This document shows, one piece after another, positions 18,604 through 26,290 of a DNA stretch of 58,619 nucleotides (within the stretch, counting starts at the first letter, position 1; every line of letters starts with the position of its first letter). The DNA lies in assembly GCA_030037775.1 (NCBI GenBank), contig JASHQB010000327.1:1-58619 (forward strand), given 5' to 3'. The translations under genes and the position numbers were made by a program. This stretch comes from Candidatus Acidiferrales bacterium. GTDB taxonomy: Bacteria > Acidobacteriota > Terriglobia > Acidiferrales > UBA7541. The notes beneath the pieces are model-generated. The model saw nothing but the letters and a program-made list of their open reading frames with translations, was not told the DNA's origin and ran no database searches.

Positions 18604-19113
18604 ATGAAAACGCTGCCTGATCATCTTCGCAAGGGCATGAAACTCGTGGTCGTTGGATGCAATCCCGGAGAGCGCTCGGCGCGCGTGGGTCATTATTATG
18701 CCGGGCGCGGCAACGAGTTCTGGTCCCTTCTTTACGAATCGGGCGTTATTCCCGAGCCACTCACGTACAACGACGACCGCCGGGTCGTCGAGTTCGGCAT
18801 CGGGCTCACGGATTTGGTCAAGAGGCCCTCGAAGGGAGTGGACGATCTTGGCCGCGAGGAATTCGCGGAAGGGCGCGTCTTGCTCGCTCAGAAACTGGAG
18901 GAATACCGGCCACGCGTCGTCGCGTTCAACGGCAAGATGGTTTACGAAAGATTCTCCGGTCGTCCCTGCATGCTTGGGCTGCAGAAGGAGAAGCTGTACG
19001 GCGCCGTCGTTTTCGTCTTGCCTTCGACCAGCGGGTTGAACGCAAAGGGCAGCGGCGTGAAGATGCGATATTTCAAGCGGCTCACCGCAGTGCTCAAGAG
19101 GATCGGAAATTGA
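18604..19113 (+). CDS. mug: Mismatch-specific uracil/thymine-DNA glycosylase (Mug/TDG family)
   Basis: 169 aa, single-domain uracil-DNA-glycosylase fold of family 2. The active-site motif appears as VGCNPGERSARVGHYYAGRGNEFW (Mug: GINPG...GHHFAGPGNRFW), and the second motif as LPSTSGLNAK. The enzyme would remove uracil, thymine or adducted pyrimidines from G mispairs. It sits inside an aromatic catabolic cluster with no evident functional link, about 35 bp before the BoxB-like gene. ATG 18604 has a GGAAG ribosome site. Function as a glycosylase is well supported; the reason for its location is unknown. Confidence 0.85.
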   Translation: MKTLPDHLRKGMKLVVVGCNPGERSARVGHYYAGRGNEFWSLLYESGVIPEPLTYNDDRRVVEFGIGLTDLVKRPSKGVDDLGREEFAEGRVLLAQKLEEYRPRVVAFNGKMVYERFSGRPCMLGLQKEKLYGAVVFVLPSTSGLNAKGSGVKMRYFKRLTAVLKRIGN

Positions 19114-19148
19114 TTCGCGATATTGGTTACCCGGAAGGAGAGTAGGCG

Positions 19149-20267
19149 ATGCCGGCTGCACGCATAACAACTTTTGACGATTGGGTCGATCTGTTTGGTT
19201 CGTGGCGCAAAGACATCGGTGTGAATTATCCCGAAATCGAAGAGTACAAATTTGAGGCGAAATTTGGGCCGATTCGCTCCAATGAAATCGAATTCGGGGC
19301 TTTCAAAGGCCGCTCGAAATGGCAGAAGGTTTTGGATATTCCCGACCAGCGCATCCGCGATGGTCTGATGAATCTCATCATTTTTCAGGGCGACACCGAA
19401 TTTGCTTCCGTCGAGCAGCAGCGCCATCTGTTCCAGGCTTCTCCGAGCGAACACGACCGCAAATCGCTCTGCCGCGTCGTTACCGAAGAAATGCGGCACG
19501 GCTGGCAGATGTGCAGCCTGCTTATTTCGCACTTCGGGTACGGCGGCCGCGTCGAAGCGCAAAAAATGCTGGAACGCCGCGCCTTTGAGCAAAAGCGCTT
19601 GCTCGGCGCATTCAATCAGGATGTCCGCAACTGGCTAGACTTCTTCACATATACCGACTTCGTTGATCGCGACGGCAAGTTCCAGCTCACCATGTTGAGT
19701 TATTCTGGCTTCGCGCCTCTCGCTCAGTCCATGATTCCCATGCTCCGGGAAGAATCGTTCCACCTGGGCACCGGCCACGATGGCATCAAGCGCATCGTGA
19801 AAGCCGGAGTCGTACCGCTCAATGTGGTCCAGAAGTATATCAACAAGTGGATTCCGGTCAGCTATGACCTGTTTGGCGTGGATCAATCCAGCTCGGCTCA
19901 CTGGTTCTACGTTTGGGGGTTGAAGGGCCGCTACGACGAAGCTCAGAATCAGCAAGCCGCCGATTTGGGCCACATGAATGAACACAATCGCAACCTCTAT
20001 CACGCCGAATGCCTGAAATTGATCGAGCAGATCAATAAGCATGTACCCGCTGGCCAGGCGCAACTCTACGTCCCGGACCTGAAATTCAATCGCCACATCG
20101 GCGAGTTCGCCAATCAGCCCTATAGCGTCACCGGCGAATTGCTTTCTCCTGAGAAACACGCAGAGCATTTGAAGGAAGTTCTCCCGCAGGAAGAGGACGT
20201 CAAGCTGGTGATGGACATTCAAAGCACGGAGCCAAAGTGGGTCGCTCCGAAAGGGTCGATGGAATAG
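19149..20267 (+). CDS. BoxB-like di-iron oxygenase (benzoyl-CoA 2,3-epoxidase family)
   Basis: 372 aa. BoxB of the aerobic benzoyl-CoA pathway forms 2,3-epoxybenzoyl-CoA from benzoyl-CoA and O2. Strong resemblance includes FQGDTEFASVEQQRHLF, ExxH in EEMRH (E114/H117), FVDRDGKFQL (D175) and ExxH in EESFH (E202/H205). With E84 these reproduce the six di-iron ligands of BoxB, at a constant offset of about 36-38 from the Azoarcus numbering I recall. The protein is about 100 residues shorter than BoxB (about 475 aa), chiefly in the second half. BoxA reductase and BoxC are not in the window. The start has AAGGAGAG 6 nt upstream. The substrate could be another aryl-CoA. Confidence 0.8.
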   Translation: MPAARITTFDDWVDLFGSWRKDIGVNYPEIEEYKFEAKFGPIRSNEIEFGAFKGRSKWQKVLDIPDQRIRDGLMNLIIFQGDTEFASVEQQRHLFQASPSEHDRKSLCRVVTEEMRHGWQMCSLLISHFGYGGRVEAQKMLERRAFEQKRLLGAFNQDVRNWLDFFTYTDFVDRDGKFQLTMLSYSGFAPLAQSMIPMLREESFHLGTGHDGIKRIVKAGVVPLNVVQKYINKWIPVSYDLFGVDQSSSAHWFYVWGLKGRYDEAQNQQAADLGHMNEHNRNLYHAECLKLIEQINKHVPAGQAQLYVPDLKFNRHIGEFANQPYSVTGELLSPEKHAEHLKEVLPQEEDVKLVMDIQSTEPKWVAPKGSME

Positions 20268-20296
20268 TGCCGGTTGAGGGTGGAAGCGCTCTCTCG

Positions 20297-21082
20297 ATGG
20301 ACAGCTCCGATCGCATGAGCCATGGCTCAACGGTGCGGGTGAGCATCGAGCATCCCGTCGCTTCGATCTTGCTCGACCGTCCTCCGCTCAATGTGATGAA
20401 TATCGCCATGATGGAGGAGCTTCACGCCGCAATCGCGGGTGTTGCCGGCCACTGCGACATTCTGATTTTTCGTGGCGCTGGCAAGAAAGCCTTTTCTGCC
20501 GGGGCGGAGATCGCAGATCACACGCCCGACCGCGTCGCCGAGATGCTCCGGGCATTTCACAGTGCGTTCCGGGAACTTTCGCGCGGCAAAATGATTACCG
20601 TCGCTGCTGTTCACGGTCACTGTCTCGGTGGCGGGTGCGAGCTTGCTACGTTTTGCGATTTTGTGATTGCCGCCGAGTCCGCGACCTTCGGCCAGCCAGA
20701 AATCAAGCTGGGATGTTTTCCGCCGGTCGCGATGGTGACGTTCCCGCGCCTGATTGGCATGCGCGCCGCTTTGGATCTGATTTTGAGCGGGCGTACGATC
20801 TCGTCCGCAGAAGCCCAGCGCATCGGGCTGATCACTCGGGTCGTGCCGGACAACGAACTGGACCATGCAGTCGCATCGCTGGTCGACGATTTGCGCGCGT
20901 TGAGCCCGGGCGTCCTGGCGATGACTCGCCGCGCGCTCTGGAGCTCCGGCGGCTTCGACTTCGAGCGTTCGCTGCAATCCCTCGAGGATTTCTATATTGG
21001 TGAATTGATGAAGACTCACGATGCGAACGAAGGCATTCGGGCTTTTCTCGAAAAACGCCAGCCCGTTTGGCAGTTGGTGTGA
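20297..21082 (+). CDS. Cyclohexa-1,5-diene-1-carbonyl-CoA hydratase-like enzyme (Dch-like crotonase)
   Basis: 261 aa, crotonase fold. The segments LLDRPPLNVMNIAMMEEL, GHCLGGGCELATFCDFVIAAE and FGQPEIKLGCFPPVAMVTFPRLIG closely match the hydratases that act on cyclohexadienoyl-CoA in anaerobic benzoyl-CoA degradation. The FPPVA segment is typical of that subgroup. Both catalytic Glu positions are present. Start choice: ATG 20297 behind a GAGGGTGG stretch. GTG 20267, overlapping the stop of the BoxB-like gene, and ATG 20315 are alternatives. It sits in an operon between the BoxB-like oxygenase and the ArsC/Spx-like selenoprotein candidate. Substrate specificity is inferred. Confidence 0.78.
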   Translation: MDSSDRMSHGSTVRVSIEHPVASILLDRPPLNVMNIAMMEELHAAIAGVAGHCDILIFRGAGKKAFSAGAEIADHTPDRVAEMLRAFHSAFRELSRGKMITVAAVHGHCLGGGCELATFCDFVIAAESATFGQPEIKLGCFPPVAMVTFPRLIGMRAALDLILSGRTISSAEAQRIGLITRVVPDNELDHAVASLVDDLRALSPGVLAMTRRALWSSGGFDFERSLQSLEDFYIGELMKTHDANEGIRAFLEKRQPVWQLV

Positions 21083-21089
21083 GGCAGAC

Positions 21090-21428
21090 ATCGTTAAATT
21101 CTTCCACAAGCCGACTTGAACGACTTGCCGGAAAGCGAGAGGTCTCTTGCTTAAAAGCAAGGCCAAAATGGAGCTGCGCGACTTGGATAAAGCGCCATTG
21201 AGCCTGGCCGAGTTGAATGAATTGATCGGCGAGCGCGACTACCGCTCGTTTCTGAATTCGCGCAACAAACTTTATCGCGAGCGGAAAATGAAAGACCATC
21301 CGCCGTCGCGTTCCGAAGCTCTGAAAATGATGGCCGCAGAGCCCAATTTGATTCGCCGGCCGATTATCATGTCTGGCCGTCGGCTTCTCCTCGGTTTTGA
21401 CGAAAAAGCGCTGAAGGAATTGGTTTAG
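21090..21428 (+). CDS. ArsC/Spx-family thiol-redox protein, predicted selenoprotein (in-frame UGA)
   Basis: Reading through one TGA at 21117-21119 gives a complete 112-aa ArsC/Spx-family protein: V-K-F-F-H-K-P-T-U-T-T-C-R-K-A-R, then MELRDLDKAPLS and a C-terminal NLIRRPIIMSGRRLLLGFDEKAL. It aligns from end to end with Spx/MgsR proteins (CTSCRKAR..., LLRRPIII...VGY). The TGA stands exactly at the first Cys of the CxxC redox motif, so decoding yields UxxC. A SECIS-like hairpin follows (21133-21152). Without readthrough, translation could begin only at TTG 21147 or ATG 21168 and would lose the active site. The start is unusual: ATC 21090 behind GAGG (21081-21084) fits the family N-terminus. The in-frame ATG 21021, inside the upstream gene, is the other option. 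hcrC starts 6 nt after the stop. Alternatives: a decayed gene or a sequencing error. Confidence 0.65.
21133..21152 (+). promoter_or_regulatory. Bacterial SECIS-like hairpin
   Basis: 8-bp stem AAGCGAGA (21133-21140) with UCUUGCUU (21145-21152), one G-U pair, closing the tetraloop GGUC (21141-21144). The first loop G lies 22 nt after the UGA, inside the 16-37 nt window known for bacterial SECIS elements. The loop begins GGU like that of E. coli fdhF, satisfying the rule of a G in the first two loop positions. The hairpin is wholly inside the reading frame, as in other bacteria. Confidence 0.65.
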
Positions 21429-21434
21429 AAAGCC

Positions 21435-21953
21435 ATGAATAAAGGAATCGTCCATCTTCGTATCAACGGCGAAGAGCGCGAAATCGCAATCGCGCCCAAT
21501 CGCCTTTTGCTCGACGCCCTGCGCGAAGATCTGGGCCTCACCGGCTCCAAGCGCGGCTGCGATGACTCGAGCTGCGGCTGCTGCGCTGTGCTCATCAACG
21601 GCGTGCCGATGCTTTCCTGTGTCGCGTTGGCTGCAAGCTACGAAAACTGCGACATCACCACCGTCGAGGGCTTGGGAGGACCGAGCGACCTGGATCCTGT
21701 TCAGGAAGGCTATGCGGAGATGGGCGGTGCGCAGTGCGGCTACTGCACTCCAGGCTTTATGATCGCGACCAAAGCCCTGCTCGACCGAAATCCGAACCCC
21801 ACCATGGAGGAAATTCGTGAAGCTCTCTCTGGCAATCTCTGCCGTTGCACGGGATACATGCAAATCTACGAGTCGGTGAAATACGCGCTCGAGAAGCGGC
21901 GCGCCATTTCCGCCGCCGCGGCTTCAGGTGTGCGCGCCCCGGTGGTACGCTGA
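21435..21953 (+). CDS. hcrC: 4-hydroxybenzoyl-CoA reductase, gamma subunit ([2Fe-2S])
   Basis: 172 aa, small iron-sulfur subunit of a xanthine-oxidase-family molybdenum enzyme. It carries two [2Fe-2S] clusters: the plant-ferredoxin type (C42, C47, C50, C62) and the helical type (C101, C104, C136, C138). With the next two genes it forms the alpha/beta/gamma enzyme. Assignment to 4-hydroxybenzoyl-CoA reductase rests on the beta subunit's extra cysteine insertion, not on this subunit alone. A C-terminal tail (AISAAAASGVRAPVVR) extends beyond the usual end. ATG 21435 is 6 nt after the preceding stop. Confidence 0.88.
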   Translation: MNKGIVHLRINGEEREIAIAPNRLLLDALREDLGLTGSKRGCDDSSCGCCAVLINGVPMLSCVALAASYENCDITTVEGLGGPSDLDPVQEGYAEMGGAQCGYCTPGFMIATKALLDRNPNPTMEEIREALSGNLCRCTGYMQIYESVKYALEKRRAISAAAASGVRAPVVR

Positions 21954-21954
21954 C

Positions 21955-24312
21955 GTGGCCGACCGCGCCCAAACCAACGGCTTCAGCATCATCGGCAAAC
22001 CTCTGGCCATGGCCGATGCCGTCTCGAAGGTCACCGGCATTGGCAAGTACGCCGACGATCTTTCTGTTCCCGGAATGCTGATTGGCAAAATCCTCCATTC
22101 ACCCTACCCCCACGCGCGCATTCGCTCCATTGACACTTCGCGCGCTGAAGCTCTCAATGGCGTGAAGGCTGTCGCCACGGGACAGGACGCGCCCAATCCA
22201 TACGGCATTTTGCCCATCGGCCACGATGAACGCGTCTTCGCGGTTGACAAGGCTCGCTACATCGGTGACAACGTCGCCGCCGTTGCCGCGACCACCGCCG
22301 AAATCGCCGAGCAAGCGCTCGATTTATTGCGCGTCGATTACGAGCGCTTGCCTGCTTGGTTCGATCCCGAAGAGTCCATGAAGGCGGAGTCCGACTGGAT
22401 TCACGAGGAGCGCGCGCACAATATCGAAAAGGAATATCACCACGTCTTCGGCGATCCCGATCAGGGCTTCGCGCAGGCCGATTTTGTCGCCGAGGAACGC
22501 TATTACGCTGGCGAGGTGAATCATGCCGCGATGGAGCCGCACTCGACTCTTGCAATTTGGGAGCCGCATGAACGACTGACCGTCCATTCCTCCACCCAGG
22601 TTCCTTTCTACCTTCATCGCACCATCGCCGAGGTCTGCGAAATGCCGATGAGCCAGATTCGCGTCATCAAACCCCTGATCGGCAGCGGCTTCGGCGGCAA
22701 AAGCGAAATCATTCCCCTGGAGATTGCTGCCTGCGTGCTCGCGAAGAAGTCGCGCAAGCCGGTGAAGATCACTTACACGCGTGAAGAGGTTTTTCTCGCC
22801 CATCGCGGCCGTCCCATCACCATTGTCTATTTGAAGGTCGGCATCACCCGCGCGGGCAAAATCGCCGCCGTGCAAGCGCGCGTCGTTCAAGATGGTGGGG
22901 CCTACTGCGGCTACGGGCCGGTCACCGTGCTGTACTCTGGCGCCCTGCTCGGCGCGATCTACGACATCGCCAACGTCCGCTACGATGGTTTTCGCGTGCT
23001 CACCAACAAGCCCGCATGCGGCGCGATGCGCGGCCACGGAACGGTCAACGTTCGCTTCGCGTTCGAATCCATCCTGGACCAGCTTTCTCACCAAGCCGGA
23101 CTCGACCCTCTGGAAGTTCGCCGCCGCAATTTGCTGAAGGCGCCGTGCATCACCGCCAATTCGCTCCGCGTCACCAGCTATGGCCTTCCCGAATGCATCG
23201 AGAAAGTCTTCGAGCGCTCCAACTGGAAGGGCAAAAAGGGCAAATTGCCTTATGGAAAGGGCATCGGCGTGGCCTGCAGCCATTACGTCAGCGGCGCAGC
23301 GAATCCTATCGTTCGCTCCAACATGCCTCACACCACCGTATACATCAAGATCGACCGCGACTCCGCTGTCACTGTGTATACCGGTGCGTCGGAGATCGGC
23401 CAGGGTTCCGACACTATGCAGATTCAGATCGCCGCTGAGGTGCTCGGCGTTTGCACCGAGCGCATCAAACTCGTGGGTGCCGACACCGAGCTTACGCCAG
23501 TTGACCTCGGCAGCTACTCCAGCCGCGTCACGTTTATGGCTGGAAATGCTTGCCTCAATGCCGCCAAGGACATGCGCGATCAGCTTTTCGCCGCTGTTGC
23601 CAAGAAGCTTGGCTGCTCGCCCAGCGATCTCGTCGCGAAAAATGATCGCGTCTCGCACGTGAGCGACCCGGCCAAAAGTGTCTCCTTCGATGAAGCTGTT
23701 GCGATTGCGCTCGAATTCCATGGAGCCTTGGTCGGCCGCGGCACTTATGCGCCACCGGAAGCGGCACGCGGAGGAAAATTCCGCGGCGCGGGCGTGGGGC
23801 CGTCGCCGGCCTATAGTTACAGCGCTCAGGTGGCCGAAGTTACGGTTGATCCCGAAACCGGACACCTTCACGTCGACAAAGTCGTTGCCGCGCACGATTG
23901 CGGCAAAGCCCTCAATCCGCTCACCGTCGAAGGTCAGATCGAGGGCTCGGTCTACATGGGATTCGGCCAAGCCCTTCAGGAAGATATGATTTGGAAAGAC
24001 GGCCGCCTGATGAATCCGTCGCTGCTCGAATACCGCATTCCCGGCACCAAGGAAAATCCCGACATCGAGTCCATCATTGTCGAAAGCGTTGATCCCGAAG
24101 GCCCGTTCGGCGCGAAGGAAGCGGGCGAAGGCTCGCTGGCCGCCACCATTCCCGCAATCGCCAACGCCGTTTACGATGCCGTCGGCGTTCGCATTAATTC
24201 CGTGCCTATCACACCCGAGAAGATTCTCGAGGCCTTGCGCGCCAAAGAAAAGGCCCTCGCCACATCCAAGCCACCGCCCGAAAAATCTTCCGCGCCAGGA
24301 ATGGCGCGATGA
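21955..24312 (+). CDS. hcrA: 4-hydroxybenzoyl-CoA reductase, alpha subunit (molybdenum-binding)
   Basis: 785-aa catalytic subunit that binds the molybdenum cofactor and removes the phenolic hydroxyl of 4-hydroxybenzoyl-CoA to give benzoyl-CoA. Family features in order: GIGKYADDLSVPGMLIGKIL, IGSGFGGKSEIIPLEIAACVLA (Moco), GAMRGHGTVNVRFAFE, YTGASEIGQGSDTMQIQIAAEVLG, and the C-terminal active-site segment FGAKEAGEGSLAATIPAIANAV with the conserved Glu. GTG 21955, 1 nt after the hcrC stop, is preferred over the in-frame GTG 21928, which lies inside hcrC. The 3' end overlaps hcrB by ATGA. A chaperone of the XdhC type is not in the window. Confidence 0.88.
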   Translation: MADRAQTNGFSIIGKPLAMADAVSKVTGIGKYADDLSVPGMLIGKILHSPYPHARIRSIDTSRAEALNGVKAVATGQDAPNPYGILPIGHDERVFAVDKARYIGDNVAAVAATTAEIAEQALDLLRVDYERLPAWFDPEESMKAESDWIHEERAHNIEKEYHHVFGDPDQGFAQADFVAEERYYAGEVNHAAMEPHSTLAIWEPHERLTVHSSTQVPFYLHRTIAEVCEMPMSQIRVIKPLIGSGFGGKSEIIPLEIAACVLAKKSRKPVKITYTREEVFLAHRGRPITIVYLKVGITRAGKIAAVQARVVQDGGAYCGYGPVTVLYSGALLGAIYDIANVRYDGFRVLTNKPACGAMRGHGTVNVRFAFESILDQLSHQAGLDPLEVRRRNLLKAPCITANSLRVTSYGLPECIEKVFERSNWKGKKGKLPYGKGIGVACSHYVSGAANPIVRSNMPHTTVYIKIDRDSAVTVYTGASEIGQGSDTMQIQIAAEVLGVCTERIKLVGADTELTPVDLGSYSSRVTFMAGNACLNAAKDMRDQLFAAVAKKLGCSPSDLVAKNDRVSHVSDPAKSVSFDEAVAIALEFHGALVGRGTYAPPEAARGGKFRGAGVGPSPAYSYSAQVAEVTVDPETGHLHVDKVVAAHDCGKALNPLTVEGQIEGSVYMGFGQALQEDMIWKDGRLMNPSLLEYRIPGTKENPDIESIIVESVDPEGPFGAKEAGEGSLAATIPAIANAVYDAVGVRINSVPITPEKILEALRAKEKALATSKPPPEKSSAPGMAR

Positions 24313-25310
24313 GCCTTCCTGCATTTCGCGTTCTGCAGCCGCGCACCGTTGACGAAGCCTGTCGCATGCTCGCCGAGCACGGCGCTGAGGCCATGGTCAT
24401 CGCCGGCGGCACCGATGTGATCCCCAATTTGCAGATGAAGCTATTCGCCCCACACGTCCTTGTCGACATCAAGCTTCTTCGCGAATTATCCCAGATCGAA
24501 TTTTCACCACGCGGAGGCCTGCGTATCGGCGCGACCGCATCGCTAACGCACGTTCTCGAGACGCCTTGGCTTGCTGAAGAATTTCCCGTACTCTCCAGCG
24601 CCGTCGCCACGATTGCGGGCCCTTTACAGCGCAACATGGGCACGATCGGCGGCAACTTGTGCCTCGAGACGCGCTGCCGCTGGTACAACCAGTCCTATTT
24701 CTGGCGCCAGTCACTCGGCGGCTGTCTGAAGAAAGAAGGAGACGTTTGCCACGTAGCTCCTGGAGGCAAATTCTGCTGGGCCGCTTGGTCTGGCGACTCC
24801 GCTCCCGCTTTCCTCGCGCTCGAGGCGGAAATCGAAATTGCCAGCGTTTCCGGCGCGCGTCGCGTTCCACTGCGCGATTTCTACAAGAACGACGGTAAAG
24901 ATCGCATCTCGCTCACACGGAATGAACTGCTCACTTCCGTCCATGTGCCTGCGCGCATGGCGGGACGCCGTGGCGTGTATCACAAGCTTCGGGTCCGCGA
25001 TTCCATAGATTATCCTTTGGCGGGAGTCGCCGTTGCCATGGAGGTCGATGCCTCCGGCATTTGCCGCGACGCCCGCGTGGCGCTCTCTGCTGTGAATCCC
25101 GCGCCCTTGTTGGTGCGCGGTGCCGGCGAAATGCTCGTTGGCCAAAAATGGTCTCGCGAACTTGCCGAACGCGTCGCCCACGCCGCGATTCAGACCGGCA
25201 AGCCGCTCACGACGTCGGCCTCGACGCCCATCTATCGCCGCGACATTGTTCGCGTGTTCACGCGCCGCGCGCTGGAAGAAGTCTGGAAAAATGGGCAAGC
25301 GAGCTCCTAG
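24309..25310 (+). CDS. hcrB: 4-hydroxybenzoyl-CoA reductase, beta subunit (FAD, extra [4Fe-4S])
   Basis: 333-aa FAD subunit. The FAD-binding motifs are AGGTDVIPNLQ (about 32-42) and GTIGGNLCLETRC (111-123). Between residues 118 and 160 it carries the insertion that distinguishes this enzyme from ordinary xanthine dehydrogenases: C123, C139, C147 and C156. These have the same spacing as the four ligands of the additional [4Fe-4S] cluster known in the Thauera enzyme (C122, C138, C146, C155, from memory). That cluster is linked to the low-potential, inverted electron flow of the reductase. This is the strongest evidence for naming the three genes hcr. The start overlaps hcrA by ATGA. Confidence 0.9.
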   Translation: MSLPAFRVLQPRTVDEACRMLAEHGAEAMVIAGGTDVIPNLQMKLFAPHVLVDIKLLRELSQIEFSPRGGLRIGATASLTHVLETPWLAEEFPVLSSAVATIAGPLQRNMGTIGGNLCLETRCRWYNQSYFWRQSLGGCLKKEGDVCHVAPGGKFCWAAWSGDSAPAFLALEAEIEIASVSGARRVPLRDFYKNDGKDRISLTRNELLTSVHVPARMAGRRGVYHKLRVRDSIDYPLAGVAVAMEVDASGICRDARVALSAVNPAPLLVRGAGEMLVGQKWSRELAERVAHAAIQTGKPLTTSASTPIYRRDIVRVFTRRALEEVWKNGQASS

Positions 25311-25359
25311 AATGTTTGCGGTCTTTGCTACGGCCGAATGATTTCACGGAGGGAAACGT

Positions 25360-26226
25360 TTGACGCCTGACGCAAGCCCCGTCATCGACATTCACATTCA
25401 CATCCAGCCGCTCCACATGTTCAAGCCGCATGCGCTGGCACTCATTCAAAAAGGCCGCAAGGATTATCCCGAAGTCCAGCGCTATTCCGCCGACGCCAAG
25501 CTGTTCCTGAAATTTCTGGATGAAGCGGGCATCGAGCGCGCCGGCCTGATTAATTACGTCAGCCCGGACGTCATCGGCTTCCCGCCTGAGGTGAACGACT
25601 GGATCGCGGACTACTGCTCCGCGGATCCCTCGCGCTTACTGGCCTTCGGCTCCGTTCATCCAAAATACGTTCCCGATGCAGGAGCCGAGGTTGATCGCCT
25701 CGCCAAGCTCGGCATTCGTGGACTGAAAGTTCATCCCTCCCATCAACTTTTCGCGCCCAATGCGTATCGCGACGGTTTCGGGCCGCTTGCGGCTATGTAT
25801 GATCGCGCGCAGGCGAATCGCATGCCCGTCATGATTCACACCGGTACTTCGATTTTCCCCGGCGCGCGTAATGGCTACGCGCAACCCATGCTTGCCGACG
25901 ATGTTTCCATCGATTTTCCGGATCTGGTCGTCATCCTTGCCCATGGCGGTCGCCCGCTTTGGATGAACGAAGCGTTTTTCCTTGTTCGGCGCCATCCCAA
26001 TATGTACATGGACATTTCCGGGATTCCTCCGCAGCGCCTGATGGAATATTTCCCGCGCATCGAGGAAATTGCGGATAAAGTCTTGTGGGGCACGGATTGG
26101 CCGGGACCGGGGGTGCCGGGGATTCGCGGCAATATGGAAAAATTTCGCGCATTGCCGATTTCCGCGGCGGCGCAGCGCAAAATTCTGCACGACAACGCGG
26201 CGCGCTTATTCCCGGCGCGTGCATAA
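25360..26226 (+). CDS. Amidohydrolase (amidohydrolase-2/ACMSD family) hydrolase or decarboxylase
   Basis: 288-aa TIM barrel. Metal and active-site landmarks are DIHIHI near residue 10, KVHPSHQ, MIHTGTS, LAHGGRP and GTDWPGPG near the C-terminus. The family includes non-oxidative decarboxylases of hydroxybenzoates and amino-carboxymuconate decarboxylase, as well as hydrolases. In this operon it could process a hydroxybenzoate or a ring-cleavage product (inference). TTG 25360 is supported by a strong ACGGAGGGA ribosome site. It lies 49 bp after hcrB. Confidence 0.82.
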   Translation: MTPDASPVIDIHIHIQPLHMFKPHALALIQKGRKDYPEVQRYSADAKLFLKFLDEAGIERAGLINYVSPDVIGFPPEVNDWIADYCSADPSRLLAFGSVHPKYVPDAGAEVDRLAKLGIRGLKVHPSHQLFAPNAYRDGFGPLAAMYDRAQANRMPVMIHTGTSIFPGARNGYAQPMLADDVSIDFPDLVVILAHGGRPLWMNEAFFLVRRHPNMYMDISGIPPQRLMEYFPRIEEIADKVLWGTDWPGPGVPGIRGNMEKFRALPISAAAQRKILHDNAARLFPARA

Positions 26227-26290
26227 TGTCCGCCGACCCCTGGGTGTTTTGACGTAACGCGGGCAATCCCAATCCAATAACGGAGAAACA

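Noticed and set aside
21124-21139. Hairpin CUUGC-CGGAAA-GCGAG as the SECIS
   Set aside because: The loop G is only 11 nt after the UGA, closer than bacterial SECIS elements allow.
21141-21164. Alternative hairpin GGU-CU-CUUGC with loop UUAAAA as the SECIS
   Set aside because: No G in the first two loop positions, a bulged stem, and it competes with the better 8-bp hairpin at 21133-21152.
21147-21428. Reading the ArsC/Spx-like gene as an ordinary 93-aa protein from TTG 21147
   Set aside because: It would omit the conserved TCRKAR active-site segment, which is perfectly encoded in frame just upstream after the TGA.
22324-24324. 666-aa open frame on the minus strand
   Set aside because: It is antisense to hcrA, which has complete family motifs. 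Long antisense frames are expected in GC-rich coding sequence.
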